Source of the DNA: Streptomyces coeruleorubidus
Lineage (GTDB): Bacteria; Actinomycetota; Actinomycetes; Streptomycetales; Streptomycetaceae
Reading direction: 5' to 3'
Assembly: GCF_008705135.1 (NCBI RefSeq)
Contig: NZ_CP023694.1
Coordinates: 4,879,001-4,943,000 of the forward strand
Length of the DNA: 64,000 bases
Position 1 is the first letter of the stretch. Every line of letters starts with the position of its first letter. This document shows, in pieces, positions 1 to 7,240 of this stretch. Position numbers and translations under genes: made by a program. Below the pieces are notes generated by a model. That model was not told the origin of the DNA. It saw only the letters and a list, made by a program, of their open reading frames with translations, and did not search any database.

Positions 1-276
1 GTGGGGATCGGCGCCAGCATCGGCTGCTACGCGTACACCAAGGCGAAGGAGGCCACGCCTGCACAGAAGCGGGCCGCCATGATCGCCTCCTACAAGAAGT
101 ACCAGGCGATGAGCGACATCGAGAAGCTCGATGCGCTGGGCTACTACTGCCGTAAGAAGAGCGGCGGTGGTGGGGGCGGCACCGATGTCGCGCCCGCCAA
201 CCCGACCGTGAAGGTGGGGTACCGCGACATCAAGATGAAGGGCGTGACGTACAAGTGCACGGCTACCGGGGACTGA
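1..276 (+). CDS. Hypothetical protein, probably 5'-truncated by the window edge
   Basis: The frame is open from the first base to a TGA at 274-276 and gives 91 residues. It begins with a GTG at position 1, but nothing upstream is visible, so the true start may lie outside. The visible part starts with a small hydrophobic stretch (GIGASIGCYAY), then a Lys-rich helical region, a run of six glycines, and a C-terminal segment with a YKC motif. I do not recognise the family. A membrane-anchored or secreted protein is possible but unproven. Confidence 0.5.
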   Translation: MGIGASIGCYAYTKAKEATPAQKRAAMIASYKKYQAMSDIEKLDALGYYCRKKSGGGGGGTDVAPANPTVKVGYRDIKMKGVTYKCTATGD

Positions 277-320
277 CCGGCCGCCGTGGCCCGGGCCATG
301 GAGAACGCCTGCTGTTCTCC

Positions 321-470
321 ATGGCGCTGGTCGTGGTGAGCCTGTTGTGGATCACGCAGGACATGGCGGCGTGGGCGACGGCGGCCTGTGCGGTTGGCGC
401 CGCCGGTGGAGCGGTCGGGGTTTGTTACTTCGGCTGGCGTTACATTCGCGCCCGCGAGAATTCACAGTAG
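321..470 (+). CDS. Small membrane protein, 49 residues
   Basis: An ATG at 321 opens a 49-residue frame made almost wholly of two hydrophobic segments (about residues 2-18 and 20-41), followed by a basic tail RYIRARENSQ. This looks like a two-helix small membrane protein with the basic end in the cytoplasm. It starts 45 bases after the upstream gene and ends just before a strong hairpin. The frame is also open upstream to 255, but 321 puts the start at the hydrophobic segment. No family is recognised and function is unknown. Confidence 0.4.
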   Translation: MALVVVSLLWITQDMAAWATAACAVGAAGGAVGVCYFGWRYIRARENSQ

Positions 471-482
471 CTGAATTTTCTT

Positions 483-523
483 GGGGGGTGAATTCGGGAA
501 TTCGCTCGCTGAATTCACCCCCC
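483..523. terminator. Bidirectional terminator hairpin between convergent genes
   Basis: A perfect 13-bp inverted repeat (483-495 with 511-523) of GGGGGGTGAATTC and its complement encloses a 15-nt loop. It lies between the small membrane protein and the convergent ATPase gene, whose stop codon is inside the right arm. The stretch 458-529 holds five GAATTC hexamers, unusual at this base composition. Confidence 0.7.
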
Positions 524-892
524 GAATTCCTTGCTCACGTCGCACTCGAACCAGACGGTCTTGCCGGGCCGGCCGGGCAGTGGAGTCCACCCCCACCGGT
601 CCGTGACGGTGTCGACGATGAGTACGCCGCGTCCGTCCTCGGCGAGTTCGTCCACAGCTGTGGACAGCGGCGGCCGCGGGCACGTGTCCGTGACCTCCAC
701 ACGCACCCCACGCCCGTCCGGCCGCCGCGTCATCAGTACCGCGGCGCGCCGGTCGGGCGTGTGGCGTACGACGTTGGCGACCAGCTCGGTGAGCGCGAGA
801 CAGGCCGGGTCGCACAGTTCGGCCATCTCCCAGGCGGTGAGGTAGGCCCGGAGGATGCGGCGCAGATGCCGGGCGGCAGTTGCGTGATTCAT
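515..892 (-). CDS. HATPase-fold ATP-binding protein (anti-sigma-factor-like)
   Basis: This 125-residue protein has the GHKL ATPase hallmarks in the RsbW/SpoIIAB-like form common in Streptomyces: an N box ELVANVVRH at residues 36-44, a DTC motif at 69-71, and a glycine box DGRGVLIVD at 86-94, ending with the WGW...KTVWFE strands. In this family the fold is a serine kinase or anti-sigma module. It is divergent from an XRE/DUF397 pair, a very common Streptomyces arrangement, so it probably works with that regulator. The ATG start at 892 sits 86 bases from the divergent start. Confidence 0.85.
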   Translation of the reverse strand: MNHATAARHLRRILRAYLTAWEMAELCDPACLALTELVANVVRHTPDRRAAVLMTRRPDGRGVRVEVTDTCPRPPLSTAVDELAEDGRGVLIVDTVTDRWGWTPLPGRPGKTVWFECDVSKEFGG

Positions 893-978
893 GCCACCAG
901 CGTGAAGTCGTGTGGTTACTCTCGGCTACAGACCGAAATGAACGCCGCGCCGCGTTCGGACCTGGGGGTGACCGCTTC

Positions 979-1827
979 ATGCCCAACATCCGCCGACTCG
1001 ACCCCACCGCCTCGCCGTTGGACTACTTCGGCTCGGAACTGCGCCGGTACCGGGAGAGTGCGGGGCTGTCCCAGAAGGAACTGGGGGATTGCATCTTCTG
1101 CACGGGCTCGCTGGTAGGCCAGATCGAAACCGCGCACAAGGTTCCGACCAGGGAGTTCGCGGAGCGGGCGGATGCGGCGCTGATGACGGACGGGTGTTTC
1201 TCGCGGTTGGTGGGGCTGGTTCTGCGGAGTCAGTTGCCGACTTGGTTCCAACAGTTCGCGGAGTTGGAAGCGCGGGCCGAGTACATCTCGACGTACCAGG
1301 CACAGATGATTTACGGCCTTCTTCAGACGGAGGAGTACGCCCGTGCCGTGCTTGCGACAGGCATGCCGGACAAGCTCGACGAGCTGGTCGCCGCACGCAT
1401 GGAGCGCCAGCGCATCCTGTTTCGCGAGAAGCCGCCGATGTCCTGGGTGATCCTGGACGAGGCCGCCCTGCACCGGCCGATCGGTGGGCACGAGGTCATG
1501 CGTCGGCAACTCGCTCACCTGCTGAGCTTCGCCGACCGCCGATGGGTGCGGATCCAGGTCCTTCCGTATGAGGCGGGGGAACACGCCAGCCTGATCGGGT
1601 CGTTCACAAGCCTGCGCTTCTACGACGACCCGGAGATCATCTACACCGAAGACCTCATCTCCGGCCACATGACGGCCAACCCTGACACTGTCAGGGAAGC
1701 TGCGCTCCGTTACGCTCACTTGCAGGCCGCAGCCCTCTCCGTAAAGGATTCGGCAGCACTGATCAACCGCGTGATGGAGGAGCGTTATGGGGAGCAGCAA
1801 GGACCTGACCAACGCGCGGTGGCGTAA
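979..1827 (+). CDS. XRE-family helix-turn-helix regulator with DUF5753 domain
   Basis: A protein of 282 residues. An N-terminal helix-turn-helix (about residues 17-75, with GLSQKELGDCI...SLVGQIE) is followed by a DUF5753 sensor domain (about 95-270, with FQQFAELEARAEYISTYQ and LPYEAGEHA). I chose the ATG at 979 because it begins the conserved part of the family; the frame is open further upstream. It overlaps the downstream DUF397 gene by 41 bases, so the two are translationally coupled. Family members resemble WhiJ-type developmental regulators of Streptomyces, where the DUF397 partner modulates the DNA-binding protein. Confidence 0.9.
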   Translation: MPNIRRLDPTASPLDYFGSELRRYRESAGLSQKELGDCIFCTGSLVGQIETAHKVPTREFAERADAALMTDGCFSRLVGLVLRSQLPTWFQQFAELEARAEYISTYQAQMIYGLLQTEEYARAVLATGMPDKLDELVAARMERQRILFREKPPMSWVILDEAALHRPIGGHEVMRRQLAHLLSFADRRWVRIQVLPYEAGEHASLIGSFTSLRFYDDPEIIYTEDLISGHMTANPDTVREAALRYAHLQAAALSVKDSAALINRVMEERYGEQQGPDQRAVA

Positions 1828-1981
1828 GTCGTCGTACAGCGGCAACACTGGCGGCGAGTGCGTCGAGGTCGCCGACCTCGGACCCGGCGTCGCCGTTCGC
1901 GACTCCAAGAAGCCCGAGGCCGGGATCCTCACCGTCTCTCCGGAGGTCTACGCCGCCTTCATGACCTTCGTCACCGCGTGA
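1787..1981 (+). CDS. DUF397 small partner protein
   Basis: This 64-residue protein has the DUF397 signature W-R-K-S-S-Y-S (residues 12-18), then G-G-E-C-V-E-V and a V-R-D-S-K-x-P motif. DUF397 proteins are small acidic partners of XRE-DUF5753 regulators in Streptomyces; the known WhiJ-associated members act antagonistically to the regulator. It overlaps the upstream regulator by 41 bases in another frame, and its last 11 bases overlap the end of the convergent secreted-protein gene. The ATG at 1787 has GGAGGAG upstream within the preceding gene. Confidence 0.9.
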   Translation: MGSSKDLTNARWRKSSYSGNTGGECVEVADLGPGVAVRDSKKPEAGILTVSPEVYAAFMTFVTA

Positions 1982-3971
1982 AGACGAAGTACTTCCACGC
2001 GCCGTACGTCGTCGTGTTGACGTTGTCGCCCGACTTCGTGTCGATGTAGGACGAGCGGATCCGGAAACGCGGACCGACCGGCGGCGTGCCGTCGAGCGTC
2101 GCCGCGTCCTTGCCGTAGCGGTCGAGGGCGAAGTACTCCGTGGTCGTGGTGCGCCACGCGCCGTCGGAGTAACGCTGGACCCGGAGCTGGTACTTGCGGC
2201 CCGGGTACATCGACATCGTCGTGTTGTGGACCGGGTCCTTGGACTTCCGGAAGTAGAAGTACTTCTGGTTCCACGCGGTCGCCGACTTGTAGTAGCCGCT
2301 CAGGGACGTCGAGACCTTGACCCTGGTGTAGACCGAGTTGGTGACCGTCTTCGGGGCGTACCGGGTGTCGCCCGTGAACTTCGCGCTGACCTTCGTGTCA
2401 CGGGTCAGGCGGATCGTCGCCGAGAGGTCGCCGGCCGAGTTCACCTTGCCTTTCTTCACCAGCGCGTTCGGCTTGTCGGAGCCGTACGGGTCGGCCCAGA
2501 TCTCGACCGTGCGGTTCTTGTACGTCGTGCCGAGATGCGCGGTGAAGGTGACGTCACGGCCGTAGTCGTACACCGTGCCGTCGTTGCTCAGCGTCAGCGT
2601 GGTCGCCGTCTTGGCCACGGTCGTCGAGGCGGAGGCCGTGGCGCCCGCGTGGTCCGCGTCGCCCGCGTACCTGACCGTGTACGTCACCTTGCCGCCAGCC
2701 GGCGGGGTGTCCGTGAAGGAGTACGAGCCGTCGGCGGCGACCGTCGCCGTGCCGAGGGGCTTGACGGAGGGCGACTCGTCGTCGGTGCGGGTGACGGAGA
2801 CCTTCGTGCCCGCCGGGAACGCCGCCGAGGATGACAGTGTGCCGGTGAGGGTGAGGGACTTGGCGCGCGTGGCTGTGGCAGGCGCGTTCGCCGTGAGGGT
2901 GGTCGACGTCTTCGCCGGGGCGTCGAGGATCCGCAGCGAGTAGACGTTGTTGTCGCTCTGGGAGATCGCGAACAGCTTGCTCTCGTCGGGTGCCCAGGCC
3001 AGGCCCGCCGGGGCCAGGGTGTCGGAGCCGCTGCTGGTGCCGGTGTTGGGGAAGTCGTACTGCTTCAGCGGCAACGACGTGCCCGGCTTGAAGACATGGA
3101 CGTCCGGGTCGTACCAGGAGAACGTGCCCGCCGCGACGTCGCCGTTCGGGGCGATGTCCACCGCGTTCGGATAGGTGTTCGTGACGTACTTGCCGTCCGC
3201 GGACAGGTCCGAGAGCTTGTAGACCGGCTGGTAGTACGGGGCGCCGCTGGCCGTGACGACGCCCTTGCCGTCCGGCGTGACCGCGAGATCCTGGAGGTTG
3301 CCGCCGCCCGTGTCGCCCGGGTCGCGTGCGTACGCGGTACGGGTCGCCGTACCGGACGAGACGTCGTACACGGCGAGTTCGACCGGGCTCTGGCCCGGCG
3401 CGCCCGCGGCGAGCGTGCCCGGGGCGCCCGGGGAGGCGTCCAGGATCGGGGCCTCGTAGAAGGTGCGGCTGGTGTCCTGGCCCAGGGTGAGGCCCGGGTC
3501 GGTGGCGTTCGGGTCGAGCGAGCCGATGTTGCCGTCGCCGGAAGCGCCGTAGCTGAACCACAGCTTGCCGCCGGCCAGGGCGACGTACGCCGGGCCGGCG
3601 CCCTGGCCCGTGGACCAGCGACGGGTCTCGGTCGCCGTGGCCGTGTCGATCGCGACGATCGCGGTCGCGTCGTGCACGGCCGCGTACAGGGTGCCCGAGT
3701 CGGGCGACAGCTCCAGGCCGTGGACGCCGGGCAGCGAACCGACGGTGGCGACGACCGTGCCCGCGTAATCGGTGACGACAACCCGGCCGGCCGTCGGATC
3801 GCTGATGAAGACCCGCTGGTGGAGCCCGTCGACGACGATGTCGCCGGTCGACTTCAGGGGCAGGGTCGTACTGGAGTCGGCCACCGCCGACCCTGCGCCG
3901 GTCGCGACCAGTGCGACCGAGCTGAAGAGGACCGCGAGCGTCGTCGCGGCCGAGAGAGTGCGTCTGTGCAC
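1971..3971 (-). CDS. Secreted beta-propeller protein with Ig-like repeats
   Basis: A 666-residue protein with a Sec signal peptide (residues 1-31, cut after AVA). Residues about 40-330 form YncE-like propeller blades, with repeated patterns such as LELSPDSGTLYAAVHD and LAVTPDGKGVV. From about 350 to 540 come Ig-like repeats of the bacterial Ig type (TVRYAGDADHAGATASASTTV; AKFTGDTRYAPKTV). The C-terminal 110 residues are Tyr/Lys-rich and of unknown fold. It is probably an exported adhesion or polymer-binding protein. The gene stands alone, convergent with DUF397 and overlapping it by 11 bases. Confidence 0.8.
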   Translation of the reverse strand: MHRRTLSAATTLAVLFSSVALVATGAGSAVADSSTTLPLKSTGDIVVDGLHQRVFISDPTAGRVVVTDYAGTVVATVGSLPGVHGLELSPDSGTLYAAVHDATAIVAIDTATATETRRWSTGQGAGPAYVALAGGKLWFSYGASGDGNIGSLDPNATDPGLTLGQDTSRTFYEAPILDASPGAPGTLAAGAPGQSPVELAVYDVSSGTATRTAYARDPGDTGGGNLQDLAVTPDGKGVVTASGAPYYQPVYKLSDLSADGKYVTNTYPNAVDIAPNGDVAAGTFSWYDPDVHVFKPGTSLPLKQYDFPNTGTSSGSDTLAPAGLAWAPDESKLFAISQSDNNVYSLRILDAPAKTSTTLTANAPATATRAKSLTLTGTLSSSAAFPAGTKVSVTRTDDESPSVKPLGTATVAADGSYSFTDTPPAGGKVTYTVRYAGDADHAGATASASTTVAKTATTLTLSNDGTVYDYGRDVTFTAHLGTTYKNRTVEIWADPYGSDKPNALVKKGKVNSAGDLSATIRLTRDTKVSAKFTGDTRYAPKTVTNSVYTRVKVSTSLSGYYKSATAWNQKYFYFRKSKDPVHNTTMSMYPGRKYQLRVQRYSDGAWRTTTTEYFALDRYGKDAATLDGTPPVGPRFRIRSSYIDTKSGDNVNTTTYGAWKYFVFTR

Positions 3972-4131
3972 GGTTTTCGAACCCCCCGGAACGAAAGTGA
4001 TCAGCAGGAAGAGGTGATCAGCCTGCGCAGGCTAGAGCACTCCACTGACACCCGGGAACCGGAAATCAAGACGCCGGTGTACACGGGCAGTTGGCCGTCG
4101 GGGACTGCTCGTGTGCGTGGGTGGGAGTGGT

Positions 4132-4806
4132 TCAGCGGGCCGTGCCGTCTCGCAGTTCTCCGGCCCACGCCAACAATTCGGGTTCGAGCAGGCTGGCCCC
4201 CCGCCAGTCGTGGTCGAGGTCGGCTCCGGGAAGAGACGGCACCACCGCGACGTAGAGCCCGGCGGCACGTGCTGAGGCGATGCCCGTGGCCGAGTCCTCG
4301 AAGGCGACGGAGTGTTGGGGAGTCGTGCCGAGTGCTTCGCATGCCGTGAGGTAGAGCTCGGGTGCGGGCTTGGGGGAGCGCACTTCGTCGGCGGCGAAGG
4401 AGTAGGTGAAGCAGTCGGCGAGGCCGGCCGATCGCAGGGCCGCGTCCAGCAGCTCCCGGGGGCTGTTGCTGGCTACGGCGACGGGTACGGCCGCCCGGCA
4501 GGCACGCACCAGTTCCACCGCCCCGGGGAGCGCCGCGGCGCCTCGGGACAGCTCTTGGCGGACCCTTTCGAGGAGTTCGGCGGCGAGTTCGGCGCCGGCG
4601 CCGGGGCGCCCGAGGTACTGCGCCATGGCCTCGCCGGCGGCCTCCACGGTACGGCCGATGACCAGCGCCTTCTGTTCAGGGCCGAAGGGGTGCCCGTGTG
4701 CCGCGAAGATGGCCGATTCCGCGACGGTCCAGCAGGCTTCGGTGTCGACCAGCAGGCCGTCGCAGTCGAAGACCACGGCCTCGGTGCTGGTGGGGAGCGG
4801 GCGCAT
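4132..4806 (-). CDS. HAD-superfamily phosphatase, beta-phosphoglucomutase-like
   Basis: The 224-residue protein has all four HAD motifs: DCDGLLVDT (residues 14-22, with the nucleophile Asp and acid/base Asp), ASNSP (motif II), KPAPELY (motif III lysine) and FEDSATGI (motif IV acid). The helical cap between motifs I and II is typical of the beta-phosphoglucomutase and sugar-phosphatase subgroup. A small phosphorylated sugar is the likely substrate, but the exact one cannot be read. It is cytoplasmic and lies 42 bases downstream of the LysE-type gene on the same strand, so the two could be co-transcribed. Confidence 0.85.
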   Translation of the reverse strand: MRPLPTSTEAVVFDCDGLLVDTEACWTVAESAIFAAHGHPFGPEQKALVIGRTVEAAGEAMAQYLGRPGAGAELAAELLERVRQELSRGAAALPGAVELVRACRAAVPVAVASNSPRELLDAALRSAGLADCFTYSFAADEVRSPKPAPELYLTACEALGTTPQHSVAFEDSATGIASARAAGLYVAVVPSLPGADLDHDWRGASLLEPELLAWAGELRDGTAR

Positions 4807-4848
4807 GCGGATGTCCTTTCGCTCGGGAGGATGCGTGGATCGCGCGGC

Positions 4849-5508
4849 TCACTGTCCGAGCGCGAGCCGGATGCCGAAAGCGGCGATGACCGTGCCGGTG
4901 ACGCGGTCGAGGCAGCGGCGGGCCGAGGGCCGGCGCAGGCGGTCGCGCAGCACGCGCGCGAAGGCGATCAGGGCGCAGGCCCAGGCGACAGCCAGGAGGA
5001 TGTGCACACCGGCCAGGAGCACGCCCGCACCGAGGTGCGAGGTCCCGGCGGGGATGAAGTTCGGGAGGACCGCGACGTAGAAGGCGCCCATCTTCGGGTT
5101 GAGGAGATTGGTCGCAGTGCCTTGCCGCCAGCCGCCGAGCAGGGTGTCACCGGCGCCTGCCCGGGCCTCGGCCTCGGCCCCGGCCCCCGCCGTCCGCGGG
5201 CTCTCGCTCGATGAACGGCGCCACGTGGCCCACAGCATCATGCCGCCCATCCACACCAGGTACGCGGCTCCGGCCCAGCGAAGGGTCTGGTAGGCGAGGT
5301 GAGACGTGGTCAGCAGCGCGGTCACACCGAGAGAGGCGAGCGTGCCCCACACCAGCGTGCCGCTCTGGATGCCGAGGACCACACCCCAGGCGCGACGGTG
5401 CTGTCCGAGCGCCGCGGTGCGCAGGATGAGTGCGGTGTCCAGTCCGGGAGTGAGGGTGAGGAGTCCCACTATCAGCGTGAAAGTCCCCATTGCCTCCAGG
5501 GAGATCAT
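4849..5508 (-). CDS. LysE/RhtB-family amino-acid exporter
   Basis: This 219-residue membrane protein has about six hydrophobic segments and the LysE motif GLLTLTPGLDTALILRTA near the N-terminus, followed by a G-x-x-x-G-rich second helix. The loop in the middle (residues about 100-115) is Glu/Ala-rich. Family members export amino acids or derivatives. The ATG at 5508 lacks a good ribosome site but lies 8 bases after a TAGGGT hexamer, so a leaderless transcript is possible. An internal ATG at 5490 has GGAGG two bases upstream and is the alternative. Confidence 0.85.
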   Translation of the reverse strand: MISLEAMGTFTLIVGLLTLTPGLDTALILRTAALGQHRRAWGVVLGIQSGTLVWGTLASLGVTALLTTSHLAYQTLRWAGAAYLVWMGGMMLWATWRRSSSESPRTAGAGAEAEARAGAGDTLLGGWRQGTATNLLNPKMGAFYVAVLPNFIPAGTSHLGAGVLLAGVHILLAVAWACALIAFARVLRDRLRRPSARRCLDRVTGTVIAAFGIRLALGQ

Positions 5509-5545
5509 GAGTGATCACCCTAGGGCCGGACTCCCGAAAGATCTA

Positions 5546-5573
5546 CATTCCTGCCCGGAATCGGGCAGGAATG
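5546..5573. terminator. Perfect hairpin, probable terminator
   Basis: CATTCCTGCCCG (5546-5557) pairs perfectly with 5562-5573 around a 4-nt loop. It sits between the end of the MBL-fold hydrolase gene and the start of the LysE gene, both on the minus strand. It most likely ends the hydrolase transcript. Confidence 0.7.
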
Positions 5574-5606
5574 GCGCTGTTCGTCTTTGGTTCTGCCCAT
5601 CACGCC

Positions 5607-6467
5607 TCAGGTGGCGTGCCCGGGGGCGGCGAGGCGGGAAAGCTCCCACGGGTCGTGCGCGCTGAAGACGGTGACCTCGTCCGCATGGTCGTGTCGGAGG
5701 GCGCGCAGGCGGTCGCGGGTCGCGACGCGAGCCGCGGCGTCGGTCTGTGCTCCCTGCTGGACCGGCTCGAGGACGGGGTGGGAAAGGGGCGGGGTGTGCT
5801 CGAGCTCGCCGTGATACATGTACGCGTCGCCCGCGTGCAACAGCCACCCTCCGCCGCTGTCGCGCACGGCGACGCCCGCGTGTCCGGCCGAGTGACCGGG
5901 CAGCGGCACCAGCAGCAGTTCGCACGCCATCCCCTGCGGCCGCGCCACGCCTGGGAAGCCGAACCACTCGGAGTTCTCCGCCGCGAGGGCGGGGGTCAGC
6001 AGCGGGTCGTGCGCCCGGTGGGAAGGCATGAAGCGGTCGAGGCTGTACCGGTGGTGCGCTGCCGTCGGGTCGGTGACGGACCGGTACTCGTCGGGGTGCA
6101 CATGCACCCGTGCGTGGGGGAAGTCCGGCAGCCCTCCCGTGTGGTCGCGATGCAGGTGGGTGAGCACGATGTGCCGCACGTCCCGCGGCGCGTACCCGAG
6201 GCGGACGACCTGGTGCAGCGCGCACTCCTCGGGGTTGAGCGCGGGCTGGGCGTAGGCCACCCAGTCCGCACCCAGTGACCGGTCGGGGTGCTGTAGATCG
6301 GCGGTGCCGAGGCCGGTGTCGACGAGGACCAGCCCGTCCGAGTCCGTCTCGATGAGCAGGCAATGGCAGACGGCGGCCCGTTCGCGGTTCACGGCGCCTG
6401 CCGTGAGCTCTTCGCCGAGCGGTGGAATCTTGCGTAGGGAACCGCAGTTGAGATGGTGGATGCGCAC
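5607..6467 (-). CDS. MBL-fold metallo-hydrolase (lactonase-like)
   Basis: A 286-residue metallo-beta-lactamase-fold protein. The metal-binding motif is HLHRDHTGG (His104, His106, Asp108, His109), with further ligands in LPGHSAGHAG and in GDAYMYHG. This pattern is shared with N-acyl-homoserine lactonases and related hydrolases of the superfamily. A GTG start at 6467 is preceded by AGGGGG. It is divergent from an HxlR-type regulator 58 bases away, which suggests control by that repressor. The substrate is unknown; quorum-quenching activity is a guess from family only. Confidence 0.85.
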   Translation of the reverse strand: MRIHHLNCGSLRKIPPLGEELTAGAVNRERAAVCHCLLIETDSDGLVLVDTGLGTADLQHPDRSLGADWVAYAQPALNPEECALHQVVRLGYAPRDVRHIVLTHLHRDHTGGLPDFPHARVHVHPDEYRSVTDPTAAHHRYSLDRFMPSHRAHDPLLTPALAAENSEWFGFPGVARPQGMACELLLVPLPGHSAGHAGVAVRDSGGGWLLHAGDAYMYHGELEHTPPLSHPVLEPVQQGAQTDAAARVATRDRLRALRHDHADEVTVFSAHDPWELSRLAAPGHAT

Positions 6468-6525
6468 AAGGCCCCCTGGAGGAGAAGCGGCGGGCTGTTC
6501 GCGTCGGACGTTAGGAGGGGCCTAC

Positions 6526-6930
6526 GTGACTCACCAAACGGTTGGACACGCACCGGGGGGTGGTCAGGAAGGTGCTCTGGCGGACTGTCCGGACAGCGCC
6601 CTCGTGCCGCCGGGCGACGAACCGCGATGCCCTGTCGACATCACCCTCGCCACGCTGGGCGGCCGGTGGACGCCCTTGGTGCTCCGCGAGTTCCTGCGCC
6701 GCGGTCAGGCCACGTACTCCGAGCTGGCCGCCGCCCTGCCCGCCCTCTCGGACAAGGTCCTCTCGGACCGGCTGGCCCAGCTCACCGGCGCGGGCGTCAT
6801 CGAACGCCACCGCACCCCGGGCTGGCCTCCCCGCGTCCGCTACGTCCTGACCAGCCAGGGCCGGGCGCTGGAGCCGGTCGTGCGCAGCATGTGGGAGTGG
6901 GGCACGGCGCGACGGGACACCCTCGGCTGA
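6526..6930 (+). CDS. HxlR-family winged-helix regulator
   Basis: A 134-residue protein with the HxlR pattern: CPVDITLATLGGRWTPLVLREF, then FSEL-like ATYSELAAALPALSDKVLSDRL and IERHRTPGWPPRVRYVLT. The start is the GTG at 6526 because AGGAGGGG lies 5 bases upstream and the conserved domain begins about 35 residues later. HxlR proteins are dimeric regulators responding to small electrophiles or phenolics. It is divergent from the MBL-fold hydrolase, its likely target, and probably autoregulated. Confidence 0.9.
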   Translation: MTHQTVGHAPGGGQEGALADCPDSALVPPGDEPRCPVDITLATLGGRWTPLVLREFLRRGQATYSELAAALPALSDKVLSDRLAQLTGAGVIERHRTPGWPPRVRYVLTSQGRALEPVVRSMWEWGTARRDTLG

Positions 6931-6954
6931 CCCCCGGACCCGACTGAGACAGCC

Positions 6955-7125
6955 TCAGGGGGCGCCCCCGCCTCCCTCGGCCGCGACCTGGACACCGCGG
7001 AGTTCCGGCGGCTCCGCCGCTCTCGCCGGTCCCGCGTTCGCCGCGAGCAGTAGGGTCGCGACAGCGACGACGGCGGCGGCGAAGCCTCGGGCATACCGCT
7101 CGGCGGTGCGTGTGCGTTCGAGCAC
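6955..7125 (-). CDS. Small secreted or membrane protein, 56 residues
   Basis: Reading the minus strand from a GTG at 7125 gives 56 residues: MLERTRTAERYARGF, then a hydrophobic core (AAAVVAVATLLLAANAG), then ARAAEPPELRG and a glycine-rich end. This is a convincing signal peptide (cleavage near ARA-AEP) followed by only about 20 mature residues. The frame is too short for most gene finders, and overlapping frames are not protein-like. A clear ribosome site is missing. It is convergent with the HxlR gene and divergent from the XRE-TPR regulator. Confidence 0.45.
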   Translation of the reverse strand: MLERTRTAERYARGFAAAVVAVATLLLAANAGPARAAEPPELRGVQVAAEGGGGAP

Positions 7126-7174
7126 GGCGACCTCGCAACAGGGGCGGCGACTATGACAGCAGTGTATTAAGCGC

Positions 7175-7193
7175 GTTTAACTCTCGGTTTAAC
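7175..7193. promoter_or_regulatory. GTTTAAC direct repeats, candidate operator
   Basis: Two copies of GTTTAAC (7175-7181 and 7187-7193) lie 12 bases apart in an AT-rich island (from about 7165) between divergent genes. One-turn spacing and the low local GC suggest a binding site for the adjacent XRE-TPR regulator or the promoter itself. No experimental support. Confidence 0.35.
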
Positions 7194-7240
7194 CTAGGGG
7201 CTGTCGGAGCCGAACGGCAAGAGGGGCAGGGGGAGTTGGG

